A stretch of 64,000 nucleotides of DNA, taken from positions 62,001 through 126,000 of the forward strand of contig NZ_BNCD01000001.1 in NCBI RefSeq assembly GCF_014656295.1, written 5' to 3'. The notes beneath the pieces were generated by a model. It did not search any database. It was not told the origin of the DNA and worked only from the letters and a program-made list of their open reading frames with translations. Source of the stretch: Streptomyces sulfonofaciens (lineage in GTDB: Bacteria > Actinomycetota > Actinomycetes > Streptomycetales > Streptomycetaceae). Numbering within the stretch: the stretch's first letter is position 1; every line of letters starts with the position of its first letter. The translations under genes and the position numbers were made by a program. Positions 31,554-40,056 of the stretch are shown piece after piece.

Positions 31554-33664
31554 AGCGGCTCCTCGGAGCGGTCCGCCGGCTTCCGGAGCAGGCCGGCGGC
31601 GGGTCCTCCCTGCGGCTCGGCGGGGGGATTGCGCGGCGGCCCGGCGGGGGGCTCGTCCGGCGGCTCGGCGGCGGTCCCGTGCGGGGTGCAGGTCCCCTCG
31701 CCCGGGGCTTCCAGCAGCTCCTCGGGGATGTCGAGGTGGCGGGCGCGCAGCCACTCGCCGAGCGCCTTGGCCTGCGGGTCGAAGCGGTGCCGCGCCGCGG
31801 CGCCCTCGCCCAGCAGCCCCTCCACGACGAAGTTCAACGCCCGCAGGTTCGGCAGGACGTGGCGGACCACACGCAGCTCGGCGCACTCCGGGAGGAGGGT
31901 GCGCAGCCGGTCGGTGGTGAGGGTGCGCAGCAGCCAGTCCCAGACGGCGTCCGTGCGTGCCCCGTCGGACGCGTGGCGGGCCCAGACGCCGATGTTGGCG
32001 TCGCCGCCCTTGTCGCCGCTGCGTGCGCCCGCCACGAGACCCAGCGGGGCGCGGCGGGTACGCCGGGCGTCCGCGGCCGGGGTGCGGGCGGCGGATCCCC
32101 GGGACGCCGGGGCCGGGGCCGGGGCGGCGGACGGCGTCGAGCGGGCGGGGACGGGCGACGGGTCCGGTACGGGACGCAGTTCCGCGGTCCGGGCGGGTGC
32201 GGGGATCCGCCGGCGTCCGCCGTCCGGGAGCACGGCGACGTGCTCGACGGCTCCCTGCTCGACGTAGGCCGTCTCGAACACCCCGTACGGCGTGCCCTTC
32301 CCCGGCGGTGCGCTCACATGGAAGCCGGGGTACGAGGCGAGGGCCAGCTCGACCGCGGCGGCGCCCAGCGCACGCCCCACGGCGTCCTGGTCCCGGTCGC
32401 GAGCGACCAACCGCAGGAGCGCGCTCGCGGTCTCCTCGGTGCCGGCGTCGGCGTGGTCGGTGCGGGCCAGCTCCCAGCGCAGCTCGGCGGGACGCCGGCC
32501 GCCCAGGGCATCCTCCATCTGGTCGCGCACCAGAGCCGCCTTGGCGTCGACGTCGAGACCGGTGAGCACGAACACGACCTCGCCGCGCCAGCCGCCGAAC
32601 CGGTTCAGGCCGACCTTCAGGGCGGGCGGCGGCGGCTCGCCCCTGACGCCGTCGACGCGGACCCGGTCGCGGCCCACCTGGCTGAGCCCGACCGTGTCGA
32701 GGCGGGCGGTCACGTCGGGTCCGGCGTACCGGGCGCCCGAGGTCTCGTAGATGAGCTGCGCGGTGACCGTGCCGGTGTCGACGAAGCCCGAGGTGCCGTC
32801 GTGCTTGGTGATGACGCAGGAGCCGTCCTCGTTCAGTTCGGCGAACGGGAAGCCGGAGCGGCGGACGGCGGAGGGGCCGTGCGCGGCGAAGAAGGCGTAG
32901 TTGCCGCCGGTGGCCTGGGTGCCGCACTCCAGGACGTGCCCGGCCACCACCGCCCCCGCCAGCTTGTCGTACTCCTGCGGGCCCCACCCGAAGTGCGCCG
33001 TGGCGGGACCTGTGACCAGCGCCGCGTCCGTGACCCGTCCCGTGACCACGATGTCGGCGCCGGCACGCAGGCAGGCGGCTATGCCGTGGCCGCCGAGGTA
33101 GGCGTGCGCGGTGACGACGCCCTCCCCCCAGTCCCCCCGGCCGATCAGGTCGTCACCGAGGACGTGGGCGACGCGCAGCGGGATGCCCAGGCGTCCCGCG
33201 AGCTCGCGGATCCGCGCGGCGAGCGAGGCGGGGTTGACGCCGCCCGCGTTCGTCACGATCCGCACGCCGCGCTCGTGGGCGAGCCCGAGGCACCCCTCCA
33301 GTTGGCGCAGGAACGTCTTCGCATAGCCCAGGGCGGGGTCCCGCAGCCGGTCCCGCCCCAGGATCAGCATCGTGAGTTCGGCGAGGTAGTCCCCGGTGAG
33401 GACGTCGAGGCCGCCGCCGGCGAGCATGTCGGAGAGCGCGTCGAAACGGTCGCCGTAGAAGCCGGAGAAGTTGCCTATCCGCAGGGTCGCGGGCGCGGCC
33501 CCCGGGGAGGGCGGCGCACTCGTGCGCTCCGCGGACGGCTGCGGCGCCGCGCGCGCTGCGGACGGCTGTGCGATCACCCGCTCCGCGGACGGCTGCACGG
33601 ACGCGCGCTCCGGGGAGGGCGGTGGAACGGGGCTCGCCGGGGAGGCCGGCGGAACCGGGCTCAC
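31550..33664 (-). CDS. AtuA-like DUF1446 protein with fused C-terminal AtuA domain
   Basis: This 704-residue protein belongs to the acyclic terpene utilisation AtuA/DUF1446 family, found next to acyl-CoA carboxylases in terpene and branched-chain acid catabolism. Core segments are LRIGNFSGFYGDRFDAL, LTGDYLAELTM, VTNAGGVNPA, VVTGRVTDAALV and GGNYAFF. A second domain near the C-terminus (GARSGDKGGDANIGVWAR, VRHVLPNLRALNFVVEGLLG) is a separate AtuA-like module fused by a Pro/Ala linker. The first ~58 residues are repeats of ASPVPP and QPSAER units. It is flanked on both sides by 4-nt overlaps with its neighbours. Confidence 0.88.
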   Translation of the reverse strand: MSPVPPASPASPVPPPSPERASVQPSAERVIAQPSAARAAPQPSAERTSAPPSPGAAPATLRIGNFSGFYGDRFDALSDMLAGGGLDVLTGDYLAELTMLILGRDRLRDPALGYAKTFLRQLEGCLGLAHERGVRIVTNAGGVNPASLAARIRELAGRLGIPLRVAHVLGDDLIGRGDWGEGVVTAHAYLGGHGIAACLRAGADIVVTGRVTDAALVTGPATAHFGWGPQEYDKLAGAVVAGHVLECGTQATGGNYAFFAAHGPSAVRRSGFPFAELNEDGSCVITKHDGTSGFVDTGTVTAQLIYETSGARYAGPDVTARLDTVGLSQVGRDRVRVDGVRGEPPPPALKVGLNRFGGWRGEVVFVLTGLDVDAKAALVRDQMEDALGGRRPAELRWELARTDHADAGTEETASALLRLVARDRDQDAVGRALGAAAVELALASYPGFHVSAPPGKGTPYGVFETAYVEQGAVEHVAVLPDGGRRRIPAPARTAELRPVPDPSPVPARSTPSAAPAPAPASRGSAARTPAADARRTRRAPLGLVAGARSGDKGGDANIGVWARHASDGARTDAVWDWLLRTLTTDRLRTLLPECAELRVVRHVLPNLRALNFVVEGLLGEGAAARHRFDPQAKALGEWLRARHLDIPEELLEAPGEGTCTPHGTAAEPPDEPPAGPPRNPPAEPQGGPAAGLLRKPADRSEEPL

Positions 33665-34656
33665 CGGGCGGGGCCCCTCCCGGTGGCCCGCCCTCGTCGC
33701 GGTGCCCCGCCGCCGTCCGGGACCGGTCCCGCTTCCGAGGCCCGACCCGTCTCCGGGACCCGCCCCGCGTCCGCAGCGTCATCCGCCCCCGCGACCATGC
33801 CCGGAACCGGAACCGGAACCGGGCCCGGCGCCGGAGCAGGGCCCGGCGCCGGCTCCCCGTCCGCGGCCGGTCCCGGCGCGGGCGGCCGTCCCGCCCCCGG
33901 CGGCCCGGCGAAGGCCTGGGCGATGCCCAGCCATTGCTCGGCGTCCGGACCCTCGGCGTGTACGTCGACGTCGGCGCGGTGGGCGCGCTGGGTGGCCAGC
34001 AGGCAGAAGTCGAGCGCGGAGCCGGTGACGCGCTGGGCGGCGTCCTCGGGGCCGTGCGCCCAGACCTCCCCCGAAGGCCCGGTCAACTCGACCCGGAACT
34101 GTTCTGCGGGCGGGCGCAGCCCCCGTAGCGCGTAGCTGAAGTCCCGTGCCCCGACGCCCATCCGCACCACGTGGCGCAACCGCTCGGTCGGGGTGCGTGC
34201 CACGCCCAGCGCGTCGGCGACGTCCTGGCCGTGCGCCCAGGTCTCCATGAGCCGTCCGGTGGCCACGCCCGCGACCGACAGCGGTGGCCCGTACCAGGGG
34301 AACCGGGCATCCGCGGGCGCCTCCCGCAGCACCCGCTGCAACTCCTCGCGCCCTGCCCGCCAGCGCGCCACCAGCTCGGCGGAGACGAGTACCGCACCGG
34401 CCTCGGCCGCGTCGTCGACGTACGAGTCGGGCGCGGTGGCCGCCTTCTCCACCTCGGCGGCGAAGCCGTCCGGGTCGGTGGCGGCGAGCAGCGCGGCCCG
34501 GTCGGTCCAGGCGAGATGGGCGATCTGGTGCGCCACCGTCCACCCCGGCGCCGGCGTCGCCGCGGCCCACTGCGGCGCGGACAGCCCGCTCACCAGCCGG
34601 TCGAGCTCGTCGCTCTCGGCACGCAGATCGTCGAGCACGGGCCGGGGGTCGGACAC
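33661..34656 (-). CDS. TIGR03084-family DinB/MDMPI-like protein, first gene of the catabolic operon
   Basis: This 331-residue protein has a DinB/maleylpyruvate isomerase-like helical domain (about 1-250; LSAPQWAAATPAPGWTVAHQ, QIAHLAWTDRAAL, RLMETWAHGQDVADALG), with potential metal ligands in GWTVAHQIAHL and WAHGQDV. The remaining ~80 residues are Pro/Gly/Ala-rich. Members of this family accompany acyl-CoA carboxylase/AtuA operons but their reaction is not established. The GTG start follows GAGGGAG; its stop overlaps the next gene by GTGA. Confidence 0.85.
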   Translation of the reverse strand: MSDPRPVLDDLRAESDELDRLVSGLSAPQWAAATPAPGWTVAHQIAHLAWTDRAALLAATDPDGFAAEVEKAATAPDSYVDDAAEAGAVLVSAELVARWRAGREELQRVLREAPADARFPWYGPPLSVAGVATGRLMETWAHGQDVADALGVARTPTERLRHVVRMGVGARDFSYALRGLRPPAEQFRVELTGPSGEVWAHGPEDAAQRVTGSALDFCLLATQRAHRADVDVHAEGPDAEQWLGIAQAFAGPPGAGRPPAPGPAADGEPAPGPAPAPGPVPVPVPGMVAGADDAADAGRVPETGRASEAGPVPDGGGAPRRGRATGRGPAR

Positions 34657-35175
34657 GACACACTCCCTCGCGACGGCGCCGCGTCCGGGGGACGGCGGGT
34701 GCCGGGATCCCGGCGGCACGGCGGCGTGTGTGGGAGGGAGCATGGCACGGGGCGGGGGCGGTAACAAGCACGCGTGCTTGGACCGTCCCCGGCCCCCGGC
34801 ACCCGGCCCGGCCCCCGGCGAGCGCCCGCTCCGAACGGCCCCCGCACCCGGGGCCCGGCACCATCAGCCCCCGGGTGCCCGGCCGCAGACGGGGCAGGGC
34901 GGAACTCCCCGACGCAGCGCCGACGCCGAGGCCGCACCAGACGGTCCTGCCCCCACGAGATGCGGGGTGGCGCCGAACCCGTCGGCGAGGGCGGAGCCGA
35001 GCGGGAGCCCCCGCCCTCCGCACCGCCCCCGGTCACCCGCCCCGCCGCAGCGGTCGACCACGTCTCCGCCCGGGTCCCGGCCCAGGAGCGGTACCGCTCG
35101 TTGCGGCTCCCGGGCGATTCCCGTCCTACGGCCCTGCGCGTCGTCCACGGCGACGACGACCCCCGCACCCGCACC
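34657..35175. other. Intergenic region with operator of the catabolic operon
   Basis: Promoter region for the operon starting at 34656, containing the palindrome at 34765-34780. The rest is GC-rich. A plus-strand frame at about 35040-35175 has coding-like third-position bias but runs into the antisense of the next gene and shows no domain, so it is not called. Confidence 0.45.
34765..34780. promoter_or_regulatory. 16-bp perfect palindrome, likely TetR operator
   Basis: CAAGCACGCGTGCTTG is a perfect palindrome 109 bp upstream of the first gene of the acyl-CoA operon. The size and symmetry suit a TetR dimer, and the operon ends with a TetR gene at 25316-25945. The link is inference from context. 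Confidence 0.6.
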
Positions 35176-36045
35176 TCACAGCACCAGATCCGCCAGCCGG
35201 TCCACCTCCTCCAGTCGCGCCACCGTCGGGGTGAAGGTCAGTTCCGTCATGCCGACGGAGGCGAACTCCTCGACGATGGCGCGGATGCGGGCCGGCGTCC
35301 GGACGACGCCCTCGGCGATGGTGTCGGCGTGGCTGCCCGCGTAGGCGTAGTAGCTGCGGATGTAGCGGTCCGACTCGGCCTCGTGGCGGGGGTCGGCGGC
35401 GAAGTAGGCGAGGCCGAGCAGCCGGGGCTCGCCCTCGCGGTCCGCCGCCCGCCAGGCGTCCCGTACCTCGCGGATCGTCGGCTCCGCACGGCGCGGGCCG
35501 CCGCCCGCCCCCGTCCAGCCCGCGCCCCAGCGGACGGTGCGGCGCACGGCGCGCCTGCTGTGGCCGCCGATCAGGACCGGCACGGCCCGGCCCGCGGGGG
35601 CGACGGCGCGGCGCTCGCCGGGGAAGTCGCCGTCCTCGACGGGCTCGCCGCGCCAGGCGCGGTGCAGATACTCGAGCTGGCGGTCGAAGGCGGCGCCGCG
35701 GCCGGCGAAGTCGCGCTCGGACGCGCGGTAGTCCGACTCGCGCGCGCCCACGCCGAGCCCGAGGGTGAGCCGGTCGCCGCAGAGTTGGGCGACGGTCGCG
35801 GTGATCTTCGCCAGCACCGCGTCGGGGTAGGTGGGCGCGAGGACCGCGTTGGTGAGCAGTCCGATCCGCGAGGTGGCGCCGCCGACCGCGGCGAGCGCGG
35901 TCAGCGAGTCGTACGACGGGTACGGCACCCGGCCGATGGTGGAGACGAACGCGAACCCGCGCTCCTCGGCGCGCCGCGCCCAGTCCAGCATGAGCGGGCC
36001 GTTGGTACCGGTGGTGGTGTTGGGGAGGGCGATCCCGATCCGCAT
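35176..36045 (-). CDS. LLM-class F420/flavin-dependent oxidoreductase
   Basis: This 289-residue TIM-barrel protein of the luciferase-like monooxygenase class (MRIGIALPNTTTG, LLTNAVLAPTYPDAVLAK, GDRLTLGLGVGARESDY, VPVLIGGHSRRAVRR) probably uses FMN or F420. The substrate is unknown. The ATG at 36045 is preceded by AAAGGAAG. It is a separate unit from the acyl-CoA operon because the operator region lies between them. Confidence 0.9.
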   Translation of the reverse strand: MRIGIALPNTTTGTNGPLMLDWARRAEERGFAFVSTIGRVPYPSYDSLTALAAVGGATSRIGLLTNAVLAPTYPDAVLAKITATVAQLCGDRLTLGLGVGARESDYRASERDFAGRGAAFDRQLEYLHRAWRGEPVEDGDFPGERRAVAPAGRAVPVLIGGHSRRAVRRTVRWGAGWTGAGGGPRRAEPTIREVRDAWRAADREGEPRLLGLAYFAADPRHEAESDRYIRSYYAYAGSHADTIAEGVVRTPARIRAIVEEFASVGMTELTFTPTVARLEEVDRLADLVL

Positions 36046-36146
36046 GAGCTTCCTTTCGTCGTCGTTCCCCCCGTACCCCGCCTCGCCGCCCGTGCCCCCG
36101 TACCCGGCCGGCCACCGGGCACCCCCACGTGGGGGTGTCCGCGCGC

Positions 36147-37820
36147 TCACCCGGCGGGTGGCGGCGACGTCCTCAGGTGCGCGGCTCCGGACCGTACCGC
36201 CCAGGCGAACACGCCGAGCGCCACCGCGCCGACCACCACGCTGTCGTACGGCGCGGGCAGACGGCCGGAGCCGCCGAAGGTGCCGAGCCAGGACAGCAGG
36301 GTGAGGGCGACCAGGTGCACCACGAGCCAGGCGCCGCGGCGCAGCTCCTCCAGGGGCGGCCGCCCGCCGGAGACCTCCTCCCGGCCCCCGGCGCGCCGCC
36401 GGTCGCCGTACCGCAGCACGAGGTAGAGCGGCACGCCCGCCAGCACCATCGGCAGCGCGAGCCGCAGGTCGTCCCAGCCCGACCAGTAGATGAACTCGCT
36501 GGCGACGACGTAACTCACCGGGGCCATCCAGCGCACGCCGGGCACCTGCCCCTCGGTGCGCGGCAGGCCGCGGGCCCGGTCGTGGGCGCGGAACGCGGCG
36601 GCGGCGACCGCGGAGGCCGCGTAGACGAGCAGGTACATGTCGCCCATCACGCTGACGATGTCCTGCCAGCCGCCGAACGGGAGCATGAAGACGACGATCA
36701 CCGCGAGGTTGAGCACCAGGGCCCGGTGCGGCATGCCGTGCCGGGGGTCGATCCGCATGAAGTAGCGGGGCAGCAGCCTGTTCTTGGCGAGCGCGTAGGT
36801 GTGCCGGGCGTCGATCGCGACGCCCACGTACGCGGAGCCACCGGGCGACAGCACGGCGTCGGCGTACAGCAGGGTGGCCAGCCAGTGGAGGTTGAGGACG
36901 AGCGCGAGCTGGCCGAAGGGCGAGTCGAAGTTCACGCCGTGCCAGCCGTGCCCGAGCAGCGAGTCGGGGACCGTGAACAGGAACGCGAACTGGAGGCCCA
37001 GGTACATGGCCACCGCGAGGCCGATACCGGTGAGCACGGCCGCGGGGACCGTGCGGCGCGGGTTGCGGGCCTCGCCGGAGAAGTCCAGCGGGGCCTGGAA
37101 GCCGTTCACCGAGTAGACGATGCCGCCGCTCGCCAGGGCGCTCAGGCAGGCGGCGTAGCCGTACGGGGCGAAGCCGCCGTGGTCGGTCAGGCGCCCGCCG
37201 TGCGTGCCCGAGAGCAGGAGCGCCACCACGGTGATCACCGGGATCGCCACCTTGAGCAGCGACACCAGGTTGTTCATCCGGGCGAAGAGGCGGACCGCGA
37301 ACCAGTTGAGCACGGTCAGCAGCAGGCTGAGGGCGGCCGCCACGGCGAGGCCCGAGGCGGTGATGCTGCCGCCGTCGTAGAGCCCGGGCACGTAGTGCGC
37401 CGCGTACTGCATGATCGCGGCGATCTCGGCCGCGGTGCCGCCGACCGAGAGCAGGACCGACCAGCCGACGACCGTGCCCACCACGCGCCCGCTCGCGTAC
37501 AGCGGCCAGCGGACCGTTCCGCCGCCCTCCGGGCGGGTGGCGCCCAGCTCGACCATGACGAGCGCCACGAGCGCGCAGAGCGCGCCCGCCGCGATCCAGG
37601 AGATCAGCGCTGCGGGGCCGGCGGTCTGGGCGGCGTAGAGGGCCGCGAAGAGCCATCCGGAGCCGACGATGTTGGAGAACCCGATCGCCGTGAGCCCCCA
37701 GAACCCGAGGTCCTTGCGGAGCCGGTGCTCCTCGGCGAGCACGGCGCCGGGCACGGCTGACCCGGCTCCCGGGGCCCCTGCCGGCGGCGGCGCGTCCGGC
37801 GCCTGCGCCTGTTCCGTCAC
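36147..37820 (-). CDS. APC-family amino-acid permease
   Basis: This 557-residue transporter has about 12 hydrophobic helices. Family signals are the TM1 motif AIGFSNIVGSGWLFAALYAA, then NGFQAPLDFSGEARNPRRTV and the TM8-9 region YVGVAIDARHTYALAKN. An Ala/Pro-rich N-terminus (about 30 residues) precedes TM1. A helix-breaking GSGW in TM1 is where the substrate carboxylate is bound in this family. Amino acids or amines are the expected substrate. Confidence 0.9.
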   Translation of the reverse strand: MTEQAQAPDAPPPAGAPGAGSAVPGAVLAEEHRLRKDLGFWGLTAIGFSNIVGSGWLFAALYAAQTAGPAALISWIAAGALCALVALVMVELGATRPEGGGTVRWPLYASGRVVGTVVGWSVLLSVGGTAAEIAAIMQYAAHYVPGLYDGGSITASGLAVAAALSLLLTVLNWFAVRLFARMNNLVSLLKVAIPVITVVALLLSGTHGGRLTDHGGFAPYGYAACLSALASGGIVYSVNGFQAPLDFSGEARNPRRTVPAAVLTGIGLAVAMYLGLQFAFLFTVPDSLLGHGWHGVNFDSPFGQLALVLNLHWLATLLYADAVLSPGGSAYVGVAIDARHTYALAKNRLLPRYFMRIDPRHGMPHRALVLNLAVIVVFMLPFGGWQDIVSVMGDMYLLVYAASAVAAAAFRAHDRARGLPRTEGQVPGVRWMAPVSYVVASEFIYWSGWDDLRLALPMVLAGVPLYLVLRYGDRRRAGGREEVSGGRPPLEELRRGAWLVVHLVALTLLSWLGTFGGSGRLPAPYDSVVVGAVALGVFAWAVRSGAAHLRTSPPPAG

Positions 37821-37946
37821 GTGTCCGGCCTCCTTGGCGTGAAGACAACGGCGTCAAGACAACGTCAGGGGACCGCCCGGCGGCAAGCCCCCGGCGCGAT
37901 CTTGATCGAATCGCGGCACGGGGCGACGCCGCGAGCGTTGGACCGC

Positions 37947-38024
37947 CCGGGACGGACGACCGGGGCGAACGGCCGGGACGGACGACCGGAACGAACGGCC
38001 GGAACGAACGACCGGAACGAACGA
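37947..38024. repeat. 13-bp tandem repeat, six copies
   Basis: Six head-to-tail units: CCGGGACGGACGA, CCGGGGCGAACGG, CCGGGACGGACGA, CCGGAACGAACGG and two CCGGAACGAACGA. It fills the gap between the permease promoter region and the SDR gene. Confidence 0.9.
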
Positions 38025-38049
38025 CCGCCCGGGGCGGCCCCGGGGGTGG

Positions 38050-38787
38050 TCACATACCGCCGGCCACCCGCAGCACCGCGCCCGTCGTGTAGGAGGCGTC
38101 CGGGGAGAGCAGCCAGGCGATGGCGCCCGCGATCTCCTCGGCCTCGCCCGGTCTGGCCATCGGGAGCCCGGCGGTCGCCGTGACCGGCCGGTCCGGAGCG
38201 CCCATCGCGGCGTGGATGTCGGTCTTGATGATCCCCGGGGCGACCGCGTTGACCCGGATCCCGTCCGGACCCAGCTCCTTGGACAGCCCGAGGGTCAGGG
38301 TGTCGACGGCCGCCTTGGACGCGGCGTAGTGCACGTAGGTGCCGGGGCTGCCGATGGTGGCCGCGGCCGAGGAGACGTTCACGATGGCGCCGCCGCCCGA
38401 CGCCGCCATGTCGCGGGCGGCCCTGCGGCAGCAGAGCAGGCAGCCCAGCACGTTCACGTCGAGCACCCTGCGCAGGACGTCGGTCCCGGCGTCGGCGAGC
38501 CGGGTGATCGGGCCGGTCACCCCGGCGTTGTTGACCAGGCCGGTGACCGCTCCCAGCTCGGCCGCGGTGTCGAAGAGCCGCTCCACGTCCGCCTCGCTCG
38601 CCGTGTCACCGCGCACCGCGACGCAGCGCGCACCGGCCGCGCGCACCTGCCGCGCGGTCTCCTCGGCGGCACCGGCGTCGCGTACGTACCCGAGGACGAC
38701 GTCGTGCCCCTCGGCGGCGAGCCTGACGCAGGTGGCGGCGCCGATGCCCCGGCTGCCACCCGTGACGACGGTGATCGGACGTGACAC
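38050..38787 (-). CDS. SDR-family oxidoreductase (FabG-like)
   Basis: This 245-residue short-chain dehydrogenase has the cofactor motif TGGSRGIG, the NNAG motif (VNNAGVTG), the catalytic Ser (VNVSSAAA), the YxxxK pair (YAASKAAVD) and a typical C-terminus (TTGAVLRVAGGM). It is probably NADPH-dependent, as for 3-oxoacyl reductases. The GTG start follows GAGGAG. The gene lies 47 nt from the DMT exporter; no pathway is evident. Confidence 0.92.
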   Translation of the reverse strand: MSRPITVVTGGSRGIGAATCVRLAAEGHDVVLGYVRDAGAAEETARQVRAAGARCVAVRGDTASEADVERLFDTAAELGAVTGLVNNAGVTGPITRLADAGTDVLRRVLDVNVLGCLLCCRRAARDMAASGGGAIVNVSSAAATIGSPGTYVHYAASKAAVDTLTLGLSKELGPDGIRVNAVAPGIIKTDIHAAMGAPDRPVTATAGLPMARPGEAEEIAGAIAWLLSPDASYTTGAVLRVAGGM

Positions 38788-38834
38788 GGGCGACTCCTCA
38801 CGGACCCGGTGCCGTACGGCACCCCGACAGTCCT

Positions 38835-39893
38835 TCAAGCGTCCCGCACGCCCGGCCGCTTCCCGCACCGGGGTGGCCGCTGCCGCACGGCCCGGGTGCG
38901 CACGGCCCCCATCCCGGCCGCGATGACCATGGCGACGGCGAGGGCGTCGGTGGCCGACAGGGCCTGCCGCAGGACGAGGAAGCCGGCGAGTGCGGCGATG
39001 GCCGGCTCCAGCGTCATCAGGACCGCGACGGTGGCCGCGGGCAGCCGGCGCAGCGCGACCAGCTCCAGGGTGTACGGCAGGACGGTGGAGAGCATCGCCA
39101 CCGCCGCGCCGAGGCCGACCGTGCTCGGCACCACGAGGCGCGGGCCCGCGGCCGCGACACCCAGCGGCAGGGAGAGCAGGGCCGCCACGGCCATCGCCAG
39201 CGCCAGGCCGTCCGCCTGCGGGAACCGCCGTCCGGTGCGGACGCTGAAGACGATGTACAGCGCCCACATGACCCCGGCGCCGAGCCCGAACGCCACGCCC
39301 ACCGGGTCGAGCCCGCCGGATCCCGTACCGCCCACGGCTGACTGGGCGCGGGACCCGCCCGTGACCCCGAGCAGGACCACCCCGGTCAGGGCGAGGGCCG
39401 CCCACAGGAGATTGATCAGGCGGCGGGAGGCGAGCACGGACAGGGCCAGCGGCCCGAGTACCTCCAGGGTGACGGCGATGCCCAGCGGGACGCGCGCGGC
39501 GGCCTGGTAGAAGAGGTTGTTCATCAGGCCGGTGACCACGCCGAAGACGACGACCGTGCCCCAGTCGGCGCGCGTGTGCCCGCGCAGCCGGGGGCGGCAG
39601 ACGGCCAGCAGGACCGCGGCGGAGACGGCCAGCCGCAGGGCGACCACACCGCTCGGCCCGGTGCGCGGCATCAGCCGGACGGCGAGCGCCGCGCCGAGCT
39701 GCACGGACACCGCCGCGCCGACGACCATCGCGACCGCGGGCAGCGGGGTGCGGGCACGGACCGCCCCGCCGTCGGCAACGGGGCCCGGACCGGCCGGGAC
39801 GGCTCCCCCGGGTCCCGGTGCCGTCCCGGCGCCGTCCACCGCGCCGCCGCCCGTGCGCCCCGTGCCCACCCCGCCCGCTCCTCGGTCCGTCAT
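38835..39893 (-). CDS. EamA/DMT-family exporter (RhtA-like)
   Basis: A 352-residue membrane protein with two EamA repeats and about ten helices (VAMVVGAAVSVQLGAALAV, VVVFGVVTGLMNNLFYQAAA, VALRRLPAATVAVLMTLEPA). The motif LEPAIAALAGFLVL is typical of the second repeat. It resembles RhtA/YdcZ-type threonine or homoserine exporters. The first 50 residues are a Gly/Ala-rich extension. Confidence 0.88.
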   Translation of the reverse strand: MTDRGAGGVGTGRTGGGAVDGAGTAPGPGGAVPAGPGPVADGGAVRARTPLPAVAMVVGAAVSVQLGAALAVRLMPRTGPSGVVALRLAVSAAVLLAVCRPRLRGHTRADWGTVVVFGVVTGLMNNLFYQAAARVPLGIAVTLEVLGPLALSVLASRRLINLLWAALALTGVVLLGVTGGSRAQSAVGGTGSGGLDPVGVAFGLGAGVMWALYIVFSVRTGRRFPQADGLALAMAVAALLSLPLGVAAAGPRLVVPSTVGLGAAVAMLSTVLPYTLELVALRRLPAATVAVLMTLEPAIAALAGFLVLRQALSATDALAVAMVIAAGMGAVRTRAVRQRPPRCGKRPGVRDA

Positions 39894-40056
39894 CGCTCGC
39901 TTTCCCGTCGGCCGTCCCGTCGGCGTCCTGCCCGCCGTCCCGTCGGCTCGGCGCCCACGGTACGGAACCGTGCCGGGCCGGGCCCACCGGCCAGGGCGGG
40001 CCCACCGGCCGGAGCGGGGCCCCGGGCGGGGTCGGGCCCGGCCGGCGGGCCGGCGG

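Noticed and set aside
35040..35175. Plus-strand frame with coding-like third-position bias
   Set aside because: It runs on into the antisense of the LLM oxidoreductase gene and contains no recognisable domain or start signal.
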